In this document: positions 26,255 through 34,800 of the stretch, piece by piece | How the letters are laid out: each line of letters opens with the position of its first letter | How positions within the stretch are numbered: position 1 is the stretch's first letter | NCBI GenBank assembly: GCA_905221455.1 | Contig: CAJNDF010000011.1 | Span: forward strand, 9,578 to 73,577 | DNA length: 64,000 nucleotides | Source of the DNA: a bacterium | GTDB taxonomy: Bacteria > Bacillota > Bacilli > Lactobacillales > Streptococcaceae | Direction of reading: 5' to 3' | Position numbers and translations under genes: made by a program | Notes under the pieces: generated by a model | Seen by the model: the letters and a program-made list of their open reading frames with translations, nothing else | Databases searched by the model: none | What the model was told of the DNA's origin: nothing

Positions 26255-26965
26255 ATGGATAATATAATCTTTTTTATCAGTGTTTTTCTTGCTGGAATTC
26301 TTTCCTTCTTTTCTCCTTGTATCTTACCCTTGTTACCGGTTTATGCAGGGGTCTTGTTGGATGATAAAGATGGTGCTCAGGTTTCTAGTGGCAAATTTTC
26401 AATCTCAGTTGTCAGTTTATTGCGAACTCTAGCCTTTATAGCGGGGATTTCCTTTGTTTTTATCTTACTGGGCTATGGAGCTGGTTTTTTAGGCAATTTG
26501 CTGTATGCTTCTTGGTTTCAGTATGTGACGGGTGCGGTCATCATTCTCTTGGGCTTGCACCAGATGGAAGTCTTACATTTGAAAGGACTCTACAAGGAAA
26601 AAAGGCTACAATTAAAGAGACAGGGGCAAAAGGGTAAGGGCTATAGTCAGGCATTTTTACTGGGCTTGACCTTTAGTTTTGCTTGGACGCCTTGTGTGGG
26701 TCCAGTTCTTGGCTCTGTTTTAGCCTTGGCGGCTTCAGGTGGTTCAGGTGCTTGGCAGGGGGCTGCTCTTATGTTGGTTTACACGCTGGGTTTGGCACTA
26801 CCATTTTTGGCTCTAGCTCTAGCCTCCAGCTATGTTTTGAAACATTTCCGCAAACTCCATCCTTACCTCGGAATCCTCAAAAAAGTGGGTGGTTTCCTCA
26901 TTATCGTGATGGGAATCTTGGTGCTTTTGGGAAATGCTTCCATTTTGACTACATTATTTGAATAG
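26255..26965 (+). CDS. ccdA: CcdA-type thiol-disulfide electron carrier
   Basis: 236 residues with six membrane segments. FFSPCILPLLPVYAG and FAWTPCVGPVLGSVLA hold the two redox Cys residues that carry electrons from cytoplasmic thioredoxin across the membrane. In S. pneumoniae CcdA1 supplies electrons to the surface thioredoxin Etrx1 and hence to MsrAB1. The two following genes encode exactly these partners, so the pathway is complete here. SD GGAGG. Confidence 0.92.
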   Translation: MDNIIFFISVFLAGILSFFSPCILPLLPVYAGVLLDDKDGAQVSSGKFSISVVSLLRTLAFIAGISFVFILLGYGAGFLGNLLYASWFQYVTGAVIILLGLHQMEVLHLKGLYKEKRLQLKRQGQKGKGYSQAFLLGLTFSFAWTPCVGPVLGSVLALAASGGSGAWQGAALMLVYTLGLALPFLALALASSYVLKHFRKLHPYLGILKKVGGFLIIVMGILVLLGNASILTTLFE

Positions 26966-26978
26966 AGAGGAAAAAGAA

Positions 26979-27542
26979 ATGAAAAAATGGCAAACATGTC
27001 TCCTTGGAGTAGGCTCAATTTGTTGCTTGGCAGCCTGTTCGGCTAAAAACATGGCAGACGAGTCTACTATGAAGGAGCAAACAAAAACAGAACAAGTCAG
27101 TGCGCAAACTGCGACTAAAGGTCAGGCGGTTGCTGATTTTGAACTGACGGGAGTAGATGGCAAGACCTACCGCTTGTCTGATTACAAGGGCAAGAAAGTC
27201 TATCTCAAATTCTGGGCTTCTTGGTGTTCCATCTGTCTAGCCAGTCTTCCGGATACGGACGAAATCGCTAAAGAAGCTGGTGATGACTATGTGGTCTTGA
27301 CAGTGGTATCGCCTGGCCACAAGGGAGAACAAGCGGAAGCTGACTTTAAGAATTGGTACAAGGGCTTGGATTATAAAAATTTCCCAGTTCTAATTGACCC
27401 ATCAGGTAAACTTTTAGAAAGTTATGGCGTTCGTTCTTACCCAACTCAAGCCTTTATAGACAAGGAAGGCAAGCTGGTCAAAACGCAACCAGGTTTTATG
27501 GATAAGGATATGATTTTAAAAGAATTGAAAGAAATGGAGTAG
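26979..27542 (+). CDS. etrx1: Surface thioredoxin-like lipoprotein (Etrx1-like)
   Basis: 187 residues. Lipoprotein signal ends at LAAC (Cys20). The thioredoxin/TlpA domain follows, with FWASWCSIC (Cys83 and Cys86) and the cis-Pro in RSYPTQAFI. It receives electrons from CcdA and reduces extracytoplasmic MsrAB. ATG 26979 is chosen for the GAGGAAAAAG before it. An N-terminal Glu/Lys/Thr linker (residues 25-50) separates the anchor from the domain. Confidence 0.92.
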   Translation: MKKWQTCLLGVGSICCLAACSAKNMADESTMKEQTKTEQVSAQTATKGQAVADFELTGVDGKTYRLSDYKGKKVYLKFWASWCSICLASLPDTDEIAKEAGDDYVVLTVVSPGHKGEQAEADFKNWYKGLDYKNFPVLIDPSGKLLESYGVRSYPTQAFIDKEGKLVKTQPGFMDKDMILKELKEME

Positions 27543-27551
27543 AGAAAGGTC

Positions 27552-28664
27552 ATGAATGATAAAGTAAAATTGTTTGTCTTGGCAGGGATTTTTTTCCTAG
27601 CCATAACCGGTTTCTATTTTCTATTGATACGAAATGCAGGGCAGACAGATAGCTCGCAAATTGAGAAAGCAGCAGTTAGCCAAGGAGGAAAAACAGTGAA
27701 AAAAACAGAAATTAGTAAAGATGCAGATTTGCACGAAATTTATCTAGCTGGAGGATGTTTCTGGGGAGTGGAGGAATACTTCTCACGCGTTCCCGGAGTG
27801 ACAGATGCCGTTTCAGGCTATGCAAATGGTAGAGGGGAAACAACCAAGTACGAATTGATCAATCAAACAGGACATGCAGAGACTGTCCATGTCACCTATG
27901 ATGCCAAGCAAATTTCCCTCAAAGAAATCCTGCTTCATTACTTCCGCATCATTAATCCAACCAGCAAAAATAAACAAGGAAATGATGTGGGGACCCAGTA
28001 CCGTACCGGTGTTTATTACACAGATGACAAGGATTTGGAAGTGATCAATCAAGTCTTTGATGAGGTGGCTAAGAAATACGACCAACCTCTAGCAGTTGAA
28101 AAGGAGCCCTTGAAGAATTTTGTGGTGGCTGAGGATTACCACCAAGACTATCTCAAGAAAAATCCAAATGGCTACTGCCATATCAATGTCAATCAGGCGG
28201 CCTATCCCGTCATCGATGCCAGCAAATATCCTAAACCAAGCGATGAAGAATTGAAAAAGACCTTGTCACCTGAGGAGTATGCAGTCACCCAGAAAAATCA
28301 AACAGAACGGGCTTTTTCAAACCGCTATTGGGATAAATTTGAATCTGGCATCTATGTGGATGTAGCAACTGGCGAACCCCTCTTTTCATCAAAGGACAAG
28401 TTTGAGTCTGGTTGTGGTTGGCCTAGTTTCACCCAACCAATCAGTCCAGATGTTGCTACTTACAAAGAAGATAAGTCCTACAATATGACGCGCATGGAAG
28501 TGCGGAGCCGAGTTGGTGATTCTCACCTTGGCCATGTCTTTACGGACGGTCCACAGGACAAGGGGGGCTTGCGCTACTGTATCAATAGCCTTTCTATCCG
28601 CTTTATTCCTAAAGACCAAATGGAAGAAAAAGGCTACGCTTATTTACTAGATTATGTTGATTAA
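27552..28664 (+). CDS. msrAB: Membrane-anchored MsrA-MsrB methionine sulfoxide reductase fusion
   Basis: 370 residues: an N-terminal anchor ([20 protein letters not shown]), an MsrA domain with [11 protein letters not shown] (catalytic Cys69), then an MsrB domain with GCGWPSF (Cys288) and [11 protein letters not shown] (catalytic Cys343). It repairs both S and R methionine sulfoxides in surface proteins. It ends the ccdA-etrx-msrAB operon, nine bases after etrx1. This surface form is the MsrAB1 type of pneumococcus. Confidence 0.95.
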   Translation: MNDKVKLFVLAGIFFLAITGFYFLLIRNAGQTDSSQIEKAAVSQGGKTVKKTEISKDADLHEIYLAGGCFWGVEEYFSRVPGVTDAVSGYANGRGETTKYELINQTGHAETVHVTYDAKQISLKEILLHYFRIINPTSKNKQGNDVGTQYRTGVYYTDDKDLEVINQVFDEVAKKYDQPLAVEKEPLKNFVVAEDYHQDYLKKNPNGYCHINVNQAAYPVIDASKYPKPSDEELKKTLSPEEYAVTQKNQTERAFSNRYWDKFESGIYVDVATGEPLFSSKDKFESGCGWPSFTQPISPDVATYKEDKSYNMTRMEVRSRVGDSHLGHVFTDGPQDKGGLRYCINSLSIRFIPKDQMEEKGYAYLLDYVD

Positions 28665-28699
28665 GAAGTCTTTCCTAAGCAGTTAGAGGAGAATTTTGC

Positions 28700-28705
28700 T
28701 ATACT
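28700..28705 (+). promoter_or_regulatory. Extended -10 of the two-component operon
   Basis: TGC followed by TATACT (28700-28705); no clear -35. ATG 28735 is 29 bases downstream. Confidence 0.6.
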
Positions 28706-28734
28706 GATACTAGTAAGTGACAAAGGAGAGAAGC

Positions 28735-29472
28735 ATGACCTACACAATCTTAATCGTAGAAGATGAATATCTGGTAAGGCAAGGTTTGACCAAGCTGGTC
28801 AATGTAGCAGCCTACGATATGGAAATCATCGGTCAGGCTGAAAATGGAAGGCAGGCTTGGGATTTGATTCAAAAGCAGGTGCCAGATATTATTTTAACCG
28901 ATATCAATATGCCTCAGCTAAATGGCATCCAGTTGGCAAGACTAGTACGAGAAACCTTTCCTCAGGTGCATCTAGTTTTTTTGACAGGCTACGATGATTT
29001 TGATTATGCCTTGTCTGCAGTCAAACTTGGTGTAGATGACTACCTGCTCAAGCCCTTTTCTCGTCAGGATATTGAGGAAATGTTGGGGAAAATCAAGCAA
29101 AAGTTGGACAAGGAAGAAAAGGAAGAGCAGTTACAAGATTTATTGACTGATAAGTTTGAGGGAAATATGGCTCAGAAGATTCAGACCCATCTGGCTGATA
29201 GTCAGTTTAGTTTAAAGTCTTTAGCCAATGACTTAGGTTTTAGTCCGACTTATCTGAGTTCCTTGATTAAGAAAGAATTGGGCTTGCCTTTTCAAGATTA
29301 TCTGGTAAGAGAGCGTGTCAAACAAGCCAAACTCTTGCTTCTGACCACGGATTTAAAGATTTATGAGATAGCAGAAAAGGTTGGCTTTGAAGATATGAAT
29401 TACTTTACCCAACGTTTTAAACAGATTGCAGGTGTGACCCCTCGTCAGTTTAAGAAGGGAGAAGGCCGATGA
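28735..29472 (+). CDS. rr09: Response regulator, CheY-AraC type (RR09-like)
   Basis: 245 residues. Receiver domain with the acidic pair ED at 9-10, phospho-acceptor Asp56 in DIILTDINMPQLNG, and Lys in LLKPFS. The C-terminal AraC-type double HTH reads SLKSLANDLGFSPTYLSSLIKKELG and KIYEIAEKVGFEDMNYFTQRFKQIAGVTPRQFKKG. I chose ATG 28735 because AAAGGAGAG precedes it. It overlaps the kinase gene by four bases. In pneumococcus this system (TCS09/ZmpRS) lies upstream of zmpB, as here. Confidence 0.9.
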   Translation: MTYTILIVEDEYLVRQGLTKLVNVAAYDMEIIGQAENGRQAWDLIQKQVPDIILTDINMPQLNGIQLARLVRETFPQVHLVFLTGYDDFDYALSAVKLGVDDYLLKPFSRQDIEEMLGKIKQKLDKEEKEEQLQDLLTDKFEGNMAQKIQTHLADSQFSLKSLANDLGFSPTYLSSLIKKELGLPFQDYLVRERVKQAKLLLLTTDLKIYEIAEKVGFEDMNYFTQRFKQIAGVTPRQFKKGEGR

Positions 29473-31151
29473 AGCGTTCTTCTCTACTAGTCAGAATGGT
29501 TATTTCCATCTTTCTGGTCTTTCTCATTCTCCTAGCTCTGGTCGGGACTTTCTACTATCAATCTAGTTCATCAGCTATTGAGGCCACTATTGAGGGCAAT
29601 AGTCAAACGACTATCAACCAGACTAGCCACTTTATTCAGTCTTATATCAAAAAATTAGAAACGACCTCGACTAGTTTGACCCAGCAGACGGATGTTCTAG
29701 CCTATGCTGAGAATCCCAGTCAAGACAAGGTCAAGGGGATTCGAGATTTGTTTTTGACCATCTTAAAGGCAGACCAGGACTTGAAAACGGTGGTACTGGT
29801 AACCAAATCCGGTCAGGTCATTTCTACAGATGACAGTGTGCAGATGAAAACTTCCTCAGATATGATGGCTGAGGATTGGTACCAAAAGGCTATTCATCAG
29901 GGAGCTAAGCCAGTTTTGACACCAGCTCGTAAATCGGATAGTCAGTGGGTCATTTCTATCACTCAGGAACTGGTTGATGCAAAGGGAGCCAATCTTGGCG
30001 TGCTTCGCTTGGACATTTCCTACGAAACTCTGGAAGCCTATCTCAACCAACTTCAGTTGGGTCAGCAGGGTTTTGCCTTTATCATCAATGAAAACCATGA
30101 ATTTGTCTACCATCCTCAACACACAGTTTATAGTTCATCTAGCGAAATGGAGGCCATGAAACCCTATATCGTGACAGGTCAGGGCTATACCCTTGACCAC
30201 AAATCCTACGTCAGTCAGGAACAGATTGCAGGAACTGATTGGACGGTTATAGGAGTTTCTTCGCTGGAGAAGTTAGACCAGGTTCGGAGTCAACTCATGT
30301 GGACCTTGCTTGGGGCTAGTGTCACCTCTCTTCTTGCCTGTCTCTGCTTGGTGTGGTTCAGTCTCAGACGTTGGATTGCCCCTTTGAAGGATTTGAGAGA
30401 AACCATGCTGAAAATTTCCTCTGGTATACAAAATCTGCGTGCCAAGGAAACTGGTGCATATGAGTTGAGAGAAGTGACTCGTCAGTTTAATGCCATGTTG
30501 GATCAAATTGATCAGCTGATGGCAGATGTGCGCAAACAGGAAGAAACGACCCGTCAGTATGAACTTCAAGCCTTGTCGAGTCAGATTAACCCCCATTTCC
30601 TCTACAATACTTTGGACACCATCATCTGGATGGCTGAATTTCAGGATAGTCAGCGAGTGGTTCAGGTGACCAAGTCCTTGGCAACCTATTTCCGCTTGGC
30701 GCTCAATCAAGGCAAGGACTTGATTTCTATTTCTGATGAAATCAATCATGTTCGCCAGTATCTCTTTATCCAGAAACAACGCTACGGGGATAAGCTGGAA
30801 TACGAGATTGATGAAAATCCTGCCTTTGATAATTTAGTCTTGCCCAAGTTGGTGTTACAACCCTTGGTGGAAAATGCTCTTTACCATGGCATCAAGGAGA
30901 AGGAAGGTCAGGGGCATATTAGAGTTTCCGTTCAGAAACAGGATAGAGGACTAGTCATCCGCATTGAGGATGATGGTGTTGGCTTCCAATCTACTGGAGA
31001 CAATAGTCAAAGTCAGCTCAAACGTGGGGGAGTTGGTCTGCAAAATGTTGACCAGCGTCTCAAACTTCATTTTGGAGAAGATTATCAGATGAAGATTGAT
31101 TCTGTACCCGACAAAGGGACGACGGTTGAAATATACATAAATAGAATATAA
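29469..31151 (+). CDS. hk09: LytS/YesM-type sensor histidine kinase (HK09-like)
   Basis: 560 residues. Membrane segment near 10-30, extracellular Cache-like sensor (about 35-275), second membrane segment near 278-298, HAMP linker, then a His_kinase domain with the phospho-acceptor in NPHFLYNTLDT (His376) and an ATP-binding region with RIEDDGVGF and GGVGLQNVDQRL. The 5TM-free YesM arrangement with an AraC-type regulator is typical of sugar or surface-signal sensing. The signal is unknown. Terminator at 31159-31184. Confidence 0.92.
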   Translation: MKRSSLLVRMVISIFLVFLILLALVGTFYYQSSSSAIEATIEGNSQTTINQTSHFIQSYIKKLETTSTSLTQQTDVLAYAENPSQDKVKGIRDLFLTILKADQDLKTVVLVTKSGQVISTDDSVQMKTSSDMMAEDWYQKAIHQGAKPVLTPARKSDSQWVISITQELVDAKGANLGVLRLDISYETLEAYLNQLQLGQQGFAFIINENHEFVYHPQHTVYSSSSEMEAMKPYIVTGQGYTLDHKSYVSQEQIAGTDWTVIGVSSLEKLDQVRSQLMWTLLGASVTSLLACLCLVWFSLRRWIAPLKDLRETMLKISSGIQNLRAKETGAYELREVTRQFNAMLDQIDQLMADVRKQEETTRQYELQALSSQINPHFLYNTLDTIIWMAEFQDSQRVVQVTKSLATYFRLALNQGKDLISISDEINHVRQYLFIQKQRYGDKLEYEIDENPAFDNLVLPKLVLQPLVENALYHGIKEKEGQGHIRVSVQKQDRGLVIRIEDDGVGFQSTGDNSQSQLKRGGVGLQNVDQRLKLHFGEDYQMKIDSVPDKGTTVEIYINRI

Positions 31152-31158
31152 ACTAGCT

Positions 31159-31184
31159 AACTCCCAGTCAATTCTGGGAGTTTT
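31159..31184 (+). terminator. Terminator after the two-component operon
   Basis: AACTCCCAG, six-base loop, CTGGGAGTT, then TTAT. Confidence 0.8.
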
Positions 31185-31219
31185 ATGCGTAATTGAGCAA
31201 GCTTTCTAGGTTGTCTATC

Positions 31220-31248
31220 TTGCTAAAAACAAGAAAAAACGATATGAT
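31220..31248 (+). promoter_or_regulatory. Promoter of the UPF0340-zmpB operon
   Basis: TTGCTA (31220-31225), 17-base spacer, TATGAT (31243-31248). Confidence 0.65.
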
Positions 31249-31274
31249 AGATAATGACAAAAGAGGTATCAAGT

Positions 31275-31838
31275 ATGAAGGAAAAAGATATTCAAAGAGA
31301 AACAAGCCAGATTGTAGAAGATGTATTGGAAAAGGCCAATTTGAAGCAAGGATCTATCTTTGTTTTGGGCCTTTCTTCTAGTGAAGTGATAGGTGGTCAG
31401 ATTGGCAAGGAATCTAGCCAAGAAATTGGCGAAATCATTGTGAAAACCATTCTAGATATCCTAGAGGAGAAAGGAATTCATCTAGCCGTTCAAGGTTGTG
31501 AACATGTCAATCGGGCCCTCGTTGTTGAACGTCAGGTTGCAGAGCAGTTTGGTCTGGAAATCGTCAGTGTCCTTCCGACTCTTCATGCAGGAGGTTCGGG
31601 ACAATTGGCAGCCTTCAAGTTTATGCAGGATCCAGTTGAAGTTGAATTTATCAAGGCTCATGCTGGATTGGATATCGGAGATACTGCAATTGGCATGCAT
31701 GTCAAGCATGTTCAGGTTCCGATTCGTCCTCTTTTGAGAGAGATTGGGCATGCCCACGTAACGGCGCTGGCTAGTCGTCCAAAATTAATCGGAGGTGCGC
31801 GTGCGCACTATCCGCAAGATTCTATCAGAAAGTCGTAA
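31275..31838 (+). CDS. UPF0340 / TIGR01440-family protein
   Basis: 187 residues. Conserved features of the family include [47 protein letters not shown] and [11 protein letters not shown]. The family (DUF436) has a known fold but no settled function. ATG 31275 is preferred because GAGG lies before it and it gives the usual family length; an ATG at 31254 would add seven residues. The stop codon is two bases from the zmpB start, so both are translated from one mRNA. Confidence 0.8.
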   Translation: MKEKDIQRETSQIVEDVLEKANLKQGSIFVLGLSSSEVIGGQIGKESSQEIGEIIVKTILDILEEKGIHLAVQGCEHVNRALVVERQVAEQFGLEIVSVLPTLHAGGSGQLAAFKFMQDPVEVEFIKAHAGLDIGDTAIGMHVKHVQVPIRPLLREIGHAHVTALASRPKLIGGARAHYPQDSIRKS

Positions 31839-31840
31839 GA

Positions 31841-34800
31841 ATGAAAAAAACAAAACAACAACTAGAAAAAATTACCAAATATTCCATTCGTAAGCTAACT
31901 GTTGGGGTAGGTCCTGTAGCCATTGGGGCCTTCCTTTTTGGTGCCAGTACCCTTTCAGTAGATAAGGTGCAAGCCAATGAAGTTGGTGGAGCTCATAGCG
32001 TTCATTACCGTTATCTGGCGGAGCAGGAATTGACTGAGTCTGAAAAAGCTCTGATTCACCATGAGGTTCCTACAGGATTTCAAGATGATGATATTCTTTA
32101 TGTAGTTTATCGCAAGAAGGCAACTAACAGTCAACAACTTCCATACACAGGAAGTAAGGAGCTAGCTCTAGCAGGTCTTGGCTTGGCAACGGCTTCTCTA
32201 GCAGTCTTTTTGGTGTCCAAAAAAGGTCGTAAAGAAGTCCTAGGAGTTCTCTTGATTGGTTCTTTAGGAGCCAGCACCTTTGTACCTTATGGGACATTTG
32301 CATTTGAAAATAAAGAATTACTTTCTTATAACCAAACTATTTCAGCCTCAACACATGAAGGCTTGGCTGAAGGGATTATCCACATTGATGGCTATGAATA
32401 CATTGGATACTTTAAGGAAGCAGAACTCCATCCATCAAGACCAGCTTCAGCTGAACAGCCTCAGTTGCCAGTAGAAAATCAAAGTTCAAAAGAAATCGAG
32501 AAAACAGAAGTAGCTCAAGAAACATCTGTGGTTACTCCGGAAACTGTTATTGAAAAACCTGTAGTAGAGAATCCAGTTGCTCCTGCGGTTGAAGAAAAAC
32601 CAGTTTCTGAAAAACCTCAGACAGGACAGGAAGAGAGCTTTGTGGAGATTCCTTTTGAAACGGTCACGAGCCCAGATGCGAATCTAGCAGAAGGACAGAC
32701 TCGTATTGTCACAGCCGGAGTAAATGGTCAGCGTCGCCTTGTAACCAAAGTTTCGATGGTTAACGGTCAAGAAGTTAGAGAAGTCATCGAAGACCAAGTG
32801 ATTCAAAATCCTGTGTCGCAAGTCATTGCAGTCGGAACTAAGAAAGAAGTGCAACCTGCACCAACTCCAGTACCACAAGCTGAACCAAGTTACCAAGTAG
32901 CTAAAGGAACCCAAGAAGAAGGTAAGGTAGGCCAAGCCTTAACGCAACCGGAATTACCAGAAGCTCCAGTTGAAGCAAAAGGTACTCAAGAAGAAGGTAA
33001 GACAGGCCAAGCCTTAACGCAGCCAGAATTACCAGAAGCCCCAGTAGAAGCAAAAGGAACTCAAGAGGAAGGTAAAGCAGGTCAAGCCTTAACGCAACCC
33101 GAATTGCCAGAAGCTCCAGTAGAAGTAAAAGGCACACAAGAGGAAGGTAAGGCAGGACAAGCCCTTGTTCAAGATCCATTACCTGAGTACAAAGTAACTG
33201 AGGGAACCCTTGTTGAAACATCGACTACAGACCTAGACTATAAAACTGAAACGACTGAGGACCCAACCAAGTATACAGATGAAGAAACTGTCGTAAGAAA
33301 TGGTGAAAAAGGAAATCAAGTTACTAAAACAACCTATAAAACAGTAGAAGGTGTTAAAACGGACCAAGTTCTTTCAACTAGCACAGAAGTTACCAAGGAA
33401 CCTGTAAATCAACAGGTAAGTCGTGGTACAAAACCAATTGAAGGAACTCTTGTAGAAGAAAGTCTTGAAAAGATTCCATTTAAGGAAGTTGTTAAAGAAG
33501 ATGATCAACTGAAAAAAGGTTTAGAAGTCGTAGCTCAAGAAGGGAAAGAAGGTCAGAAAAAAATTACTAAGACCTTTAATACCATTAAGGGTGTTAAAAC
33601 AGAAGACGCTCCAAAAGTTACAGAGGAAGTCATTGAGCCCCCTCAAGACCGAATTTTGAAACGTGGAACTAAGAACTTTGACAAACCAGTATTGACCATC
33701 ACAGCAGTTGAACCTAAGGATTTGAAACGTACTTCAGATGTTAAATACAGTCTAGAAAATCCAAGTAAGGCAGCTATTAAATCTATCACCCTAACTCTGA
33801 AAAAAGGTGATGAGATTGTCAAAACTTTGAATGTTTCGCCAGAAGACCTAACTGCTAATTTAACAGATTTGCAGTACTACAAGGATTATAAACTTGAAAC
33901 CAAGATGGTTTATGACCGTGGTGAGGGTGATGAAGAAGAAGTTCTGAATGAAGAACCTTTAAGAATTGACCTCAAAAAAGTTGAAATCAAGAACATCAAA
34001 GAAACAAGCTTGATGAGTGTGGATTCTGATGGTAACGAAACAGATACTAGTTTGCTTACGGAAAAACCAGCTGATGTCGCTCCGCTTTATTTACGAGTAA
34101 CCACTCATGATAACAAAACAACAAGACTGGCTGTTGATAAGATTGAAGAAGTCACAGTTGATGGCAAGACCTTGTATAAGGTCACTGCCAAAGCACCTGA
34201 TTTGATTCAACGTAATGCTGATAACACACTTAAAGAAGAGTATGTTCATTACTTTGAAAAACAAAAAGCAAAAGAAGGTAATGTTTACTATAACTTCAAC
34301 GAGCTTGTAAAAGATATGAAAGCAAATCCTACAGGCGAGTTTAAACTGGGTGCAGATTTAAATGCAGCCAATGTACCGACTCCAAATAAAGAGTATGTTC
34401 CTGGTACATTTAAAGGTAAGTTATCAAGTGTTGACGGACAACGTTATTCGATCCACAATATGACACGTCAATTATTTGGTGGTATTGAAGGCGGTTCGGT
34501 TAAAGATGTTAATCTGGCTAATGTCGATATTAATATGCCTTGGATTGACAATATTTCTGCTCTTGCTAGAACTGTTAAAAACGCTACTGTTGAAAACATT
34601 AAAGTAACTGGTAGCATCACTGGTAGAGATGGAATTGCCGGACTTGTTAACAAATTAGATGTTGGTGGACAACTTACTAATGTTGCTTATATCGGTAAAC
34701 TTACAGGTGTAGGTGATAGAGGTTGGGATTTCGGTGGCATGGTTGGCGAAATCTGGAAAGGTAACGTTAACAAAGGCTATGTAGAAGCTGATATAGTTGC

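Noticed and set aside
31795..31810. GC-rich palindrome in the end of the UPF0340 gene
   Set aside because: It is explained by the coding of GARAHYP in the gene and is short.
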